From assembly GCA_049999725.1 (NCBI GenBank), contig JBNGIS010035691.1:1-31169 (forward strand): 31,169 bases of DNA, read 5' to 3'. Position 1 is the first letter of the stretch; each line of letters starts with the position of its first letter. This DNA is from Haplomitrium mnioides (lineage: Eukaryota; Marchantiophyta; Haplomitriopsida; Calobryales). Both the position numbers and the translations under genes were made by a program. The notes beneath the pieces were generated by a model, which saw nothing but the letters and a program-made list of their open reading frames with translations, was not told the origin of the DNA and searched no databases. Positions 19,350-27,959 of the stretch are shown in pieces.

Positions 19350-19820
19350 CCAAATGATCCAAATACACGTTGTATAAATGATTTTAATGCTTTTAATTTT
19401 GCTATTGGAGTAGTTTTGCAGCAAGAGTTTGAGGATGGATTTCATCCAATTGCCTTCATGTCAACTCCATTAAAGGTGATGGAGAGAAACTATTTTGCAA
19501 GGGATCAAGAGCCATTGACAATGGTTTATGCCACCAAAGTGTGGAGGCACTATCTTTTGAGAAGACTTGTGCTTATGCTCACAAATCACAAGCCATTGGT
19601 ACAAACAATCCATTTGGAAAATATGACAAGTCGCCATCACCGATGGGAAGATCAATTGCAACTTTTTAATATCAAGATAGAATACAAGCCTCGAAGGTTC
19701 TACACCATTTTTTATGCACTATCACAAATGGTGGATCATCAAATGAATACAATGGAGGTTAGCAACATTAGTATCTTATATTTGGATGATGCAACTAATA
19801 GGAGTTATCGTAAAAATTAA
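19350..19820 (+). pseudogene. G2 RNase H (Gypsy)
   Basis: DFNAFNFAIGVVLQQEFEDG (usual (E/D)(T/C)DAS..A(I/L)GAVL.Q), HPIAFMSTPLKVMERNYFAR (usual PIA(F/Y)(A/S)S..L...E.NY...(D/E)), DQEPLTMVYATKVWRHYLLR (usual (R/K)E.LA(I/V)(V/I).A...WRHYL.G) and NHKPLVQTIHLENMTSRHHR (usual DH..L......(R/N)..R...W) follow in family order. One stop lies near 19347; the rest, 19416-19820, is open. The next residues, FNIKIEYKPRRFYTIFYALS, correspond to the (Y/F)...(I/V)(E/V)Y.PG..N(V/I).ADALSR boundary with integrase. Confidence 0.9.
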
Positions 19821-19855
19821 CAAGAAAATGTTTTTTTAGTCTTGTTCAGGCACAA

Positions 19856-20685
19856 ATGGTTGTCAAAGATAGTGAGTATCATTCTTATTTCATTCAAGAT
19901 GGTGCTCTCTATCGAGGCCATCAAATATATGTTCTACAAGATGGTACATTTTCAATGGCTTGTTTACAAGAAGCGTATGACACTCCCATCTTTGAGCATC
20001 TTGGAGTAGATAAAACTACAGAGTTGCTTCAAATGAACTTGGTGGTGGCTTAACTTGGTTCAAGATGCTAGTGGTTTTGTTTGTTTATGTGAAAGTTGTC
20101 AACAAAACAAAGCTTCGAATAAAAAACCAACAGGACTTCTTCAACCATTACCAATTCCTACTACTTGTTGGAAACATGTAAGTTTGGATCTTGTCACTTC
20201 ACTTCCAACTATGCCTCAAAGGTTTGCTGCCATTGTGGTGTTTGTGGACAAGCTCAACAACTATATTCACTTAGCACTGACAATGGATATAGTAGATCCT
20301 CTACAATTGGCAAAACATTTACTTTGATATTGTCTTATGCCATTATGGAATGCTCAAGGTGTTAATATCTAATAGGAATCTGTGTTTTATTGGAGAGTTT
20401 TGGCGAGAGTTGTTCAAACTTCTATGAACCAAACTTTTTATGTCTACTACTTATCACCCGCAAACAAATAAGCAAGTAGAGCGTGCTATTCACACTATGG
20501 AGGATATGCTTCGCGCATTTATCTATGTTCATCACACTAATTGGGATTGTTCCTTATTGGATGTAGAGCTGCCTACAACAACTCTAAATAAACAAGTATT
20601 GGGTTTTCTCCATTCTTTCGTAATTCAAGTCAACATCCTTTTGTTTCCAATGGTTTGCTTTCTACTTCTTCTTCCAATGTTCTAA
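19856..20685 (+). pseudogene. G2 integrase (Gypsy), core Asp replaced by Asn
   Basis: The zinc-binding part has FEHLGVDKTTELLQ (usual H....GH.G...T...(L/I)) and CESCQQNKA (C codons at 20088 and 20097; usual C..C...K). The core follows: TCWKHVSLDLVTSLP (usual W..(I/V)(S/T)(M/L)D(F/L)(I/V)..LP), AAIVVFVDKLNNYIHLALT (usual (A/D).I.V(V/I)VDR.(S/T)K..H(F/L)), then ISNRNLCFIGEFWRELF (usual (V/I)SDRD.(R/K)F.S.FW..(L/F)) with Asp replaced by Asn. MSTTYHPQTNKQVERAIHTM (usual (M/L)S(T/S)A(Y/F)HPQ(T/S)DGQ(T/S)E..N..(L/I)) has the catalytic Glu codon at 20479-20481. Breaks lie at about 20053, 20327 and 20420. Confidence 0.9.
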
Positions 20686-20951
20686 GTATTTCTACATTTT
20701 TGTCTTGTTTATCTTCTTCTTTGCAAGATGCTCACAAAGATCTTACTATTGCTCAAAATTAGCAAAAAAATATGCCAATAGCCATATTTGTGATGCCTCT
20801 TATGTTTTAAGTGACCAAGCTATGTTTTCTACTCATGATTTTCTATTTTTTTAGATACTCAAATTTGTAAGTTATCTCATGTTTGGATTGGTCCTCTCTC
20901 TATTTCTAATGTTATTTCTCTTGTTGTTTATAACTTGATCTTCCTCTTCAT

Positions 20952-21200
20952 ATGAAGATTTGTCTTGTGTTTCATGTCTCTAAACTTAAGCTTTTTGTTC
21001 TTGTTACACCTTCTTTTCCAAATTGTGTTCACGTTCCTCCTCTTACTATTGTTCTTAATGATCATGAAGAATTTGAAGTGGACTGCATTTTGGCAAAAAG
21101 AGTTATCAAGCAAGGGCGACATCCACAAGTTCAACACAAGATTTTGTGGAAATGCTATCCACTTCATGATGCTACTTAGAAACCTTCTTCAAATCTTGAG
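20952..21200 (+). pseudogene. G2 chromodomain at integrase C-terminus
   Basis: The frame opens MKICLVFHVSKLKLF (usual .VFHVS.LK.(Y/F)), the standard link between integrase and chromodomain. The chromodomain is FEVDCILAKRVIKQGRHPQV, QHKILWKCYPLHDAT, a TAG at 21177 where Trp is expected, and then KPSSNLENSQK (usual (E/V).IL..R........(Y/V)LVKW.GYP...ATWEP..NL). Chromodomains of this group recognise heterochromatin marks such as methylated H3K9 and help target insertion. The element itself sits in another element inside a satellite, which agrees with such targeting. Confidence 0.88.
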
Positions 21201-21261
21201 AATTCTCAAAAAACTATTCAAATATTTGAAAGTTGTGGCAACAATGAGAATGTCATTGATT

Positions 21262-21275
21262 AGAAGACGGGAATA
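21262..21275 (+). other. G2 polypurine tract
   Basis: AGAAGACGGGAATA lies directly before the 3' LTR start TGTAATAG. The same position in G1 has a related sequence. Confidence 0.65.
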
Positions 21276-21645
21276 TGTAATAGTACAAGCATATAGTTGT
21301 GCTATTTATAATAAAATAGAGAGGAGTAAAGGAAATGGTATGGGTCACTTTTAGGGTTGAGATAAGATTACTTACCTTCAAAATCACTTTTAGAGTTTTA
21401 GAGTTGAAATTAGAAGTGACTTGTAAGCGAAGAAAGAAAGATGACACCCTCTTCTCTTGTATAAATAGAAGGGTTTCATAGCCTCACTCCTTATTTTGAA
21501 GTTTTTCTCAATTCGGTTTGGCTATTTGGTTGTTTGGTTAGCACTCTTGGCTTTTGTTTGCTTATTGACCTTGAGTTGTGTAGCTCTATTAGAGTTATCT
21601 TGAAGTTGTTACTTATTTGGAAGTTGGTACTTACGTTCCCATACA
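21276..21645 (+). repeat. G2 3' LTR (370 bp)
   Basis: It starts TGTAATAGTACAAGCATA and ends CCCATACA, giving the terminal pair TGTAA...ATACA. It aligns with the split 5' LTR over its full length. A clear TATA box, TATAAATA, lies at 21460-21467. It is followed by the 5-mer TAAAG and then G1 RT sequence read on the minus strand. Confidence 0.93.
21460..21467 (+). promoter_or_regulatory. TATA box in G2 3' LTR
   Basis: TATAAATA, followed by GAAGGGTTTCATAGCC. It is shared in position with the G1 LTR and the split G2 5' LTR, which supports it as the element promoter core. Plant Gypsy LTRs usually start transcription about 30 bp downstream of such a box. Confidence 0.65.
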
Positions 21646-21650
21646 TAAAG

Positions 21651-22150
21651 GATAGGCATTTTTAAGTAGTTGATTGTTCAAGCCTCGATAATATGTACAA
21701 AGACAAAAATCACTCTTTTTTGGTACAAAGAATTCCAGAGCTCCCTAAAGCAAAGTACTATATTGAATGAAATCCTTCTCAAGAGAATCCATCAAGGTTT
21801 TTTGAAGCTCATCTAATTCTTGCAGTGATAACTGATAAATAGGTTGATTATAGAAAGTACTTTATGGTATCAACTCAATCAAAAAATACATTCCTCGATC
21901 ATCTAACAACCCCTTTGGAAAATCCTCTAGAAACACATCCAAAAACTCCTTCCAAAATATCATGTATCATTGTGGTAGGGATGTTTTTCCTCCCTTATTA
22001 CTCAAGTCCATGATAGGCTTGATCTAAAGAGCAAAGACAAACAACTCTTGCTCCATAGCTCTAACATATTTAACTCATTCAAGTATCTTCACCAACGATA
22101 TCGAATACCCTTAAAGAATTTTCTTACCTTGTGAGGTATCTTGAATCTAT
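21651..22150 (-). pseudogene. G1 reverse transcriptase, N-terminal part
   Basis: On the minus strand, sequence like SMIDDILE and FxSKGxV leads to FFVPKKSDFCLCTYYRGLNN and then QLLKNAYPL, where the frame is cut by G2 (usual FV.KKDG.WR.C.DYR.LN..T.K..YPLP). G1 retains the DYR.LN segment (as YYRGLNN) that G2 has lost. This shows the two are separate copies and not a late duplication of one. The remaining RT lies at 11076-11711. Confidence 0.8.
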
Positions 22151-22157
22151 TGTTTGC

Positions 22158-22480
22158 CTAATTAAATTGAGCACATTGACCTTCAAGCTTAGGCAATCTT
22201 AAAAGTATGTCATATTGCAAATGTGTAATAACAAATTGTATATATTCAGCGTACTCTTTTTCAATACTTAGAAGAAATGGATTTTGAGAGAAAAATACGT
22301 CATGCTTTTGGCTATCGACCATAATCACAACACTCTCCTTGATGGGCCTAAATTTTGCCTTGATTATCTTAGCAAAATGTAATGACATAAAATTTTTAGA
22401 ACTCCTACTGTCCACCAATATTCTACAAGAGTGCTCATCAGTCAGACCATAAAGATGGAACAAGGTACCTTGAATTCTTG
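22158..22480 (-). pseudogene. G1 aspartic protease
   Basis: In the open frame 22158-22592 (minus), FHLYGLTDEHSCRILVDSRS, then SKNFMSLHFAK, is the protease motif with the active site DSR in place of DSG. It is followed by VVIMVDSQKHDVFF (G2: VTMADGQKHEMF) and HLQYDILLRLPKLE (usual YD(V/I)ILG(M/L).WL). The first ~40 codons of the same frame are gag C-terminus (SKQHDSLLTTTEARLHPQ). The zinc-knuckle region normally between them is missing, so gag and protease have been joined by a deletion. Confidence 0.85.
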
Positions 22481-23178
22481 TTAGAATTTTAATTCCATTA
22501 TAGCTTGCAAAGTTTTGAGTACGCTGTTCAAATAGTTGAGGATGCAACCTAGCTTCTGTAGTAGTAAGTAATGAGTCATGTTGCTTTGACATGCGCTTTG
22601 GTTTTCTAATTGAGTAGGCTTTCTTATTATAACTTCCATTCTTGTGCGAGGCTTCAATCCCTGAACAAAGCAGTCTCGTGCTTCTTCTTCTCTTATATCA
22701 AAAATTTGCATAATTGTATCCTAAAAATGTGCAACATAACTTTTCACTATACCAAGTTGCTTCAATTCGGCAAATCGATCTGTTGCTACTTTTGAAGCAT
22801 TTAGAATCCCAAATCTTGAAATCATTGCTTCTTTAAATTCACACCAAGAAATAATATGAACACAAATTCACATTGTGCTTATTCTATTTGATGTCTTTAC
22901 TAAGTCTTTGCATCTCCTTCTAATCAACTTGTTGCAAATAGAATTCGTCGACCATCTTCTCTAATGTTTTTAGCTTCAAAATATTGCTCATAATCGAACA
23001 TGAAGCTCTCAGATCCACCACAAACCATCCTCCTATCATATGCTTTTGGCATTGGAAATTGTCTATAACTCTCTTCTTCTCAAAAACTTGCTCTTTCTTT
23101 CATTCTTTCTTCCAAAAGGTGTGAAAGATGTTCAAGTCATTGTTCCATTGCTTGAACCACCACCTCTTGATTCTCCAT
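22481..23178 (-). pseudogene. G1 gag
   Basis: It starts at 23178 (minus strand) with MENQEVVVQAMEQ and then a stop; the opening matches G2 gag. Continuing in broken frames: LEHLSHLLEERMKERAS, FPMPKAYDRRM, and YEQYFEAKNIREDG (G2: HFEATNIREDG). The part 22481-22711 has FVQGLKPRTRMEVII (G2: FVRELKPHTRMEVIM). Frameshifts and stops are more numerous than in G2, which fits an older insertion. Confidence 0.83.
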
Positions 23179-23200
23179 GTAACTCACCTAAAAAATGAAC

Positions 23201-23216
23201 CATAGCTCTAAAACCA
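23201..23216 (-). other. G1 primer-binding site, degenerate
   Basis: The minus strand reads TGGTTTTAGAGCTATG, one base after the 5' LTR end. Compared with TGGTATCAGAGC it has two substitutions in the first 12 bases. It is consistent with initiator-Met tRNA priming in the parent element. Confidence 0.75.
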
Positions 23217-23217
23217 A

Positions 23218-23677
23218 TGAAAAATAATCTCAATGACCAAATCCAAATGAGTAGAAACTCATAGTGAACTCTAATAGAGTTCTTCAACCAAATTCCAATA
23301 AGGCAAGCAAAGCCACAACAAGATAACTCTAATATAGTTATCCAACTCAAGGCCCAAAGCTAAGACCAAGAATGCAAGCAAAAGCTAAAAACCAAAAAAC
23401 CCCAAGTGATTCAAGAAAAACTTCTAAATGAGGAGTGGGGCTATGAAGCCCTTCTATTTGAGCAAGAGAAGGAGGTGTCATCCCTCTTTCTTCACTTACA
23501 AGTTACTTTCAATTTCAACCCTAAAATTGCTCACTTAGAAGTCACTTCTAGTTTCAACTTTAAAAACACTAGAAGTAACTTTGAAGGCAAGTAACCTTAT
23601 CTCAAATCAACCTTAAAAGTCACCCTCTACCACTTACTTCTTTCCTCTCTATTTTCTTATAAATAGAGAAACATAAT
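23218..23677 (-). repeat. G1 5' LTR (about 460 bp, outer end lost)
   Basis: It aligns with 8696-9169, with roughly 88% identity by eye over the part compared. The outer end (near 23677 on the plus strand) lacks about 16 bp that correspond to the TGTAATAGTATAGTCA start of the other copy, and passes directly into satellite. The TATA box site reads CTATTTGAGC at about 23454-23463 instead of CTATTTATAC, so this promoter copy has lost TATAAATA. The 39-bp internal duplication is present near 23498-23580. Confidence 0.88.
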
Positions 23678-26600
23678 AAAGTCCAAGAGTAACTACAACA
23701 TCATATATCAAAAGATTAGAAACAAAATAATTGCATTGTCTAGAATAAACAATGGTGAAGTTCAAAAGTAGCTGCAACATCATGTCTCAAAAATTAGAAA
23801 CAAAATAATTACATTGCTATGGATATACATTGGTGAAGTCCAAGAGTAACTATGGCATCACATCTTAAAAGATTAGAAACAAAATAGGTACATTGTTAGG
23901 GAAAGACATTGGTAAAGTCCAAGAGTAACTCCCACATCACGTCTTCAAAGACAAGAAACAAAATAATTACATTGTGAAGGATATACATTGAAGAAGTCCA
24001 AGAGGAACTGCAACATTACGTCTCCAAAGACTAGAAACAAAACAGTTGCATTGTTATATATATATAAGTCAAGTCCAAGAGTAATCGCGACATACCGTTT
24101 TAAAAGATTAAAATCAAAATAGTTAGATTGTTAGGAATATACGTTGGTGAAGTTGAAGAGTAACTACAATACACATTCTTAAAGATTAGAAACAATTTTT
24201 TTTTTACATTGTTTGGGATATACATTAGTGAAGTCTAAGAGTAACAACGACATCAAGTCTCAAACGATTTGAAAAACAGTAATGACACTGTTAGAGATAT
24301 ATATTGGTGGAGTCCAAAATTAACTACCACATGAAGTCTCAAAAGTTTAGAAACAAAATTATATTGTTAGGAATATACATTGTCAAAGTCCAAGAGGATT
24401 TGCGACATCACTACTCAAAACATTAGCAATAAAATAATTACATTGTTTGAGATATACATTGGTGAAGTCCAATAGTAATTACGGCATCACGTCTCAAAAG
24501 ATTGGAAACAAAATAGTTACATTAATAGGAATGCACATTGGTGAAGTCCGACAGTAACTAGAAGAATAGAAAACAAATAATTACTTTGTTAGAGATATGC
24601 ATTACTGAAGTCCAAGAGTAAGTGCGACATCACGTTTAAAAGATAAGAAGCAAAATTACTACATTGTTAGAGATATACATTGGTGAAGTCTAAGTCTCCA
24701 AAGATTAGAAAGAAAATTATTAGATTGTTAGGGATATACATTGGTGTGAAGTCCAAGAGGAAATGCGACATCGCGTCTTCAAAGATTAGAAACAAAATAA
24801 ATACATTATTAAAATTATTGCATTGTTAAGGATAAACATTGGTGAAGTCCAAGAGTAGCTGCGACATCACGTCTCAAACGAATACAAACAAAACAATTAC
24901 ATTGTTACGAATATACACTCGTGAAGTTCAAGAGTAGCTTCAACATCAAGTCTAAAGAGATTAGAAACAAAATAATTACACTTTTAGAGATATGCATTGA
25001 TGAAGCCTAAGTCTCAAAAGATTGGAAAAAAATGAATAGATTATTAGCGATATACATTGGTGAAGCCCAAGAGTAATTGCAACATCATGTCTTAAAAGAT
25101 AAGAAACAAAATAATTACATTGTTAGAGACATACATTGGTGAAGTTCAAGAGTGACTACAATATCACATCTCAAAAGATTAGAAACAAAATAATTACATT
25201 GTTAGGGATATACATTGGTGAAGTCCAAGAGTAACTACGACATCACGTCTCAAAAGATTAGAAACCAAATAATTACATTGTTAGAGATAAATATTGGTGA
25301 AGTCTAAGAGTAACTGCAAAATCACATCTCAAGAGACTAGAACTAAATACTTACATTTTTAGGAATATATATTAGTGAAGTTAAAAGAATAACTACGACA
25401 GTATGTTTCTAAAGATCAGAAACAAAATAGTTTGTTTGTTACAAATATACATTAGTGGAGTTCAAGAAGAACTGTGACCTCATATTAAAAAAATTAGAAA
25501 TAAAATAATTAGATTGTTAGAGATATACATTGGCAAAGTCCAAGAGTAACTACCACATCATGTCTCAAAAGATGAGAAACTAAACAGTTTGATTATAAAA
25601 GATATATATTGGTGAGGTCTAGATGAATATTTATTGCGACATCACGTCTCAAATGATTAGAAACAAAATAATAACATTTTTAAGGATACACATTGGTGAA
25701 GTCCATGAGCAACTGCGACACCATGTCTCAAAAGATTAGAAACAAAATAGTTTCATTGTTAGAGATTGTGAGGAATATACATTGGTTTAGTCCAAGAGTA
25801 ACTACAACATCACTTCTCAAAATATTAGAAACAAAATAACTACAATTTACAGGATATACATTAATGAAGTCCAAGAGTACGTGCAATATCATGTCTCTAA
25901 ATATTAGAAACAAAATAATTACAATGTTAGAGATACACAATGGTGAAGTCCAAGAGTAGCTACAACATCACGTCTCAAGAGATTAGAAACAAAATAATCC
26001 CATTGTAAGGGATACACATTGGTGAAGGGCAAGTCTCAAAAGATTAAACAAATTAGTTAGATCTTTAGGGATATACATTGTGAAGTCCAAGAGTAACTAC
26101 AACATCACATCCCAAAAGATTAGAAACAAAAAAAGTTCATTTTTTTGGATATGCATTGCTTAAGTCCAAGAGTAGCTGCGACATCGTGTCTCAAAAGAGT
26201 AGAAACAAAATGATTACATTGATAGGGATATATATTGGTGAAGTCCAAAAGTAATTGCAATATCACATCCCAAAAGATTAGAAAACAAATAATTACATTG
26301 TTAGGGATGTACATTAGCGAAGTCAAAGAGTAATTGTGACATCACGTCTCGAAAGATAACAAATAGAATAATCACATTGTGAGGGATAAACATTGGTGAA
26401 GTCTAAGTCTCTGAAGATTAGAAACAAAATAGTTAGATTATTAGGGATGTACTTTTGTGAAGTCCAAGAGAAACTACGACATCATGTCTGAAAAGATTAG
26501 AAACAAAAGAAATAGATTATTAGGGTTATACATTGGTGAAGTCCAAGAGTAACTGCAACATCATGTCTCAAAATATTAGAAACAAAATAATTAGATTGTT

Positions 26601-26848
26601 ATGGATGTACATTGGTGAAGTCCAAGAGTAATTGCTACATCACATATCAAAAGATTAGAAACAAAATAATTAGAATGTTAGAGATATACATTGGTGAAGT
26701 CCAAGAGAAACTGGGACATAGATTGTTAGGGATATACATTAGTGCAGTCCAAGTACATTAGTGGAGTTGAAGAGGAACTATGACGTCAAAGAGAAATAAA
26801 AACAAAATAGTTACATTGTTTGTACAAAATAGTTAAATTTTTTGTATA
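23678..26848. repeat. 79-bp satellite array, right half (~40 copies)
   Basis: Same monomer, orientation and variants as 5288-8695. The best-preserved units are near 25200-25280. Short 61-bp variants occur near 24686, 25003, 26025 and 26399. Towards the right edge (26700-26848) units become scrambled and truncated, as is typical of array ends. Minus-strand open frames at 25728-25940 and 26120-26326 are periodic translations of the monomer and not genes. Confidence 0.95.
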
Positions 26849-26960
26849 AACCAAATATGCACATGAAGTAAGTGCTCTTAAGGATTGCAATAAGAGAAGA
26901 CAACCAAGCTTATGCTAGAATTAGAGTGTGCATATATTGTATGATATACAATAGCATATA
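26849..26960. other. Short unique spacer between satellite and C3
   Basis: About 110 bp of AT-rich sequence that matches neither the satellite monomer nor an LTR that I can recognise. No gene is seen. Confidence 0.5.
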
Positions 26961-27248
26961 TGTTGGAATGCATAAAAAACATCCTCTAAGATTGGAACAA
27001 TGTCCAATGTGAATGAATACAAATAGAATCTAGCATTTAGAAAGGAATTCCAAAGTGTGATTATGAGAACTCAAATGAGTAAAACATGCGCATCAATATG
27101 CAAACATGAACAATGAAATGGTTTATTTATGTGCATCCCTTTATGTGGGTATTTATACTATACTCACTAACTTAACTAAGGTTAAACCTTGAGTTAGTTA
27201 ACCTTAGAACTTAAGCTAGCTATTCAATGATAGCTTGTAGTTTTAACA
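26961..27248 (-). repeat. C3 3' LTR (288 bp)
   Basis: It begins TGTTGGAATGCATAAA and ends TAGTTTTAACA on the plus strand, with terminal ends TGTT/AACA. A hairpin is possible at 27176-27207: CTAAGGTTAA and TTAACCTTAG, with a 12-nt loop. No second copy is in the window, so the boundaries rest on the terminal ends and the adjacent purine tract. Confidence 0.78.
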
Positions 27249-27263
27249 CTCCCTCTCAAGTTC
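27249..27263 (-). other. C3 polypurine tract
   Basis: The minus strand reads GAACTTGAGAGGGAG directly before the LTR and overlaps the last codons of the polyprotein frame (LHELERE). This is the usual Copia arrangement. Confidence 0.75.
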
Positions 27264-27959
27264 ATGAAGAGGTAGGATGCCTAATAAAGCTCTAAACTTG
27301 TAAAAAAACCCTGGACTCAATGCTTTGGTAAATATATCAGCTTGCTAGTCTGTAGTACAGATATACTTGATCTTCATAACTCTAGCCAATACCTTCTCTC
27401 GAAGAAAATGATAATGAACCTCAATGTGCTTCGTACGTGCATGAAAAACCGAGTTCTTTGCAAGCATGATACTACTTATATTATCACAATATAGAATGGG
27501 AGGTTACTGAACTTGTAAACACAAATATGTAATCAATTGTAACAGCCATATTAGTTCACATGTAGTGATAGCAACTCCTTGATAATTAGATCCGGTGCTT
27601 GAAAGTGCAACAACTGGTTGTTTCTTACTACTCCATGAGATAGCGGCACTTCCATGACAAAATGAGAACCCAGTGGTGCTCCTCGTATCTGAAATACTTC
27701 CAGCATAATTTGGATCTGTAAATCCTTTCAATTCAAGTGAAGGCGATGCATGATAAAAAAGACTGTAATTGAGAGTAGATTTAATATACTGTAAGACTAC
27801 TCTCGTTGCATCAAGGTGTGGTTTCCTTGGATTTTTCATGAATTGTGCCACCATGCCAACTGCATAGCTGATGTCAGGTCTGGTGATAGTGAGATATATC
27901 AAGGACCCAACGATTTGTCGAAATAAATATGGTATTCTCAAGTATTTCACCTTCATCAA
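27264..27959 (-). pseudogene. C3 Copia RT connection and RNase H
   Basis: The open frame 27504-27959 has FRQIVGSLIYLTITRPDISY (usual (Y/F)R..(V/I)G.L.YL..TRPDI.(Y/F)AV), NPRKPHLDATRVVLQYIKST (usual P...H......(I/V)L(R/K)Y(L/V)K.T), STTGFSFCHGSAAISWSSKK (usual S(T/R)(T/S)G(Y/F).(F/V).(L/G)G..(V/I).W.SK(K/R)Q) and VALSSTGSNYQGVAITTCEL (usual ALSS(T/S)EAEY.A.....CE). The RNase H end, 27264-27500, reads NSVFHARTKHIEVHYHFLRE and QADIFTKALSPGFF with one stop. EAEY is altered to GSNY, so a catalytic acid is lost. Confidence 0.88.

Larger units (their letters stand above)
11712..21645 (+). mobile_element. G2: chromodomain Ty3/Gypsy retrotransposon nested in G1
   Basis: The order on the plus strand is 5' LTR (11712-11809 plus 16629-16902, split by C2), PBS 16904, gag, protease, RT, RNase H, integrase, chromodomain, PPT, 3' LTR (21276-21645). 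It interrupts the G1 RT just after the codons for AYPL, in opposite orientation. The flanking 5-mers TAGAA (11707-11711) and TAAAG (21646-21650) are in the right place for a target-site duplication but match at only 3 of 5 positions. Without C2 it is about 5.1 kb. LTRs look about 89-90% identical by eye. It carries numerous stops. Confidence 0.92.
8696..23677 (-). mobile_element. G1: chromodomain Ty3/Gypsy retrotransposon, split by nested insertions
   Basis: Read on the minus strand the order is 5' LTR (23218-23677), PBS, gag, protease, RT start, [G2 insertion], rest of RT, RNase H, integrase, chromodomain, PPT, 3' LTR (8696-9169). Removing G2 leaves about 5.0 kb, a normal size for a chromovirus. 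Both flanks are the same 79-bp satellite, so G1 was inserted into the array. LTRs look about 88% identical by eye. Frameshifts and stops occur in every domain, so it is not autonomous. Clade assignment among chromoviruses would need an RT tree. Confidence 0.9.

Noticed and set aside
20165-20365. Cys-rich plus-strand frame resembling a zinc finger
   Set aside because: It is an alternative frame of G2 integrase, whose own frame (20055-20327) matches the family.
25728-26326. Two minus-strand open frames of about 70 codons with similar proteins (LIFRDMI..., LIFWDVI...)
   Set aside because: They are translations of the 79-bp satellite. 79 is not a multiple of three, so the frame rotates each unit and resemblance between the two is due to the repeat, not to a gene family.
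5288-26848. Regular repeats as a CRISPR array
   Set aside because: Whole 79-bp units repeat with no unique spacers, and the context is plant retrotransposons.
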